6,494 bases of DNA. Source: an uncultured Devosia sp. GTDB taxonomy: Bacteria; Pseudomonadota; Alphaproteobacteria; Rhizobiales; Devosiaceae. Shown here one piece after another: positions 6,242-6,494 of this stretch (position 1 is its first letter; each line of letters opens with the position of its first letter). The stretch covers positions 1-6,494 of the forward strand of contig CAKTFF010000124.1 in the NCBI GenBank assembly GCA_934553185.1, written 5' to 3'. A program made the position numbers and the translations under genes. Below the pieces are notes generated by a model, which made no database searches, was not told the origin of the DNA, and saw nothing but the letters and a program-made list of their open reading frames with translations.

Positions 6242-6494
6242 CTAGCTGCGGAGACCCGGGGCTTCCTGGCCGGTGGACTGAACATATTCGGTATAGCCCC
6301 CGCCATAGGTGTGTACCCCTTCCGGCGTGAGCTCCAATACTCGGTTGCTGAGCGCCGCCAGGAAATGGCGATCGTGGCTGACAAACAGCATCGTGCCCTC
6401 GAACTGGCTGAGCGCGGTGATCAGCATTTCCTTGGTGGCGATGTCGAGATGGTTGGTGGGCTCGTCGAGCACCAGGAAGTTCGGCGGATCAAAC
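6242..6494 (-). CDS. ABC-F family ATP-binding protein, C-terminal end (partial)
   Basis: Only the last 83 codons lie in the window; the 5' part runs off the right edge. The visible piece begins FDPPNFLVLDEPTNHLD, the Walker B and D-loop of the second ATPase domain, with the DEPTNHLD signature that separates ABC-F proteins from transporters. The H-loop LFVSHDRHFL follows, then the terminal YGGGYTEYV and TGQEAPGLRS. ABC-F proteins have two fused ATPase domains and no membrane part; they act on the ribosome to relieve or throttle translation. The ending resembles the general ABC-F ATPase of Hyphomicrobiales, not a drug-resistance type. The exact subfamily (Uup, YheS or EttA-like) cannot be decided from this fragment. 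The stop is TAG at 6244-6242. It may be co-transcribed with the cyclase downstream. Confidence 0.93.
   Translation of the reverse strand, partial: FDPPNFLVLDEPTNHLDIATKEMLITALSQFEGTMLFVSHDRHFLAALSNRVLELTPEGVHTYGGGYTEYVQSTGQEAPGLRS

Overview
The window is GC-rich, densely coding chromosomal DNA from an alphaproteobacterium, most likely Hyphomicrobiales and possibly Devosia-like. This rests on the style of the encoded proteins (an Hsp33 with an extended N-terminus, an XagB-like glycosyltransferase, an ABC-F protein ending in TGQEAPGLRS) and on a CCTCATGGT...ACCATGAGG palindromic repeat of a kind common in that group. The assignment comes from recognition, not from a database search.

Layout. 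Positions 1-99 hold a palindromic repeat and a chain of overlapping, mutually exclusive inverted repeats leading into hslO (+), which encodes the redox-regulated chaperone Hsp33. A 10-bp perfect hairpin follows hslO. After about 200 bases of sparse intergenic DNA comes a large membrane glycosyltransferase of family GT2 (+), probably making an exopolysaccharide. A 69-base gap then carries a sigma70-like promoter, a TGA-N9-TCA iron-operator-like site on its -35 box, and a leader hairpin over the Shine-Dalgarno. This leads to a siderophore-interacting FAD reductase (+). That gene converges, with 29 bases between stop codons, on a membrane diguanylate cyclase (-; 5TM-5TMR_LYT, two PAS domains, GGDEF). 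Upstream of the cyclase on the same strand is the 3' end of an ABC-F ATPase gene, cut by the window edge.

Functional reading. The genes look like independent housekeeping and signalling units, not one system: oxidative/heat protein protection (hslO), surface polysaccharide (GT2), iron release from siderophores (SIP), c-di-GMP synthesis (GGDEF) and ribosome-associated ABC-F activity. A c-di-GMP link between the cyclase and the GT2 enzyme is plausible but unproven. I see no convincing novel multi-gene system, mobile element, CRISPR array or tRNA/rRNA. The most interesting signals are non-coding: the hslO leader and the SIP promoter/leader.
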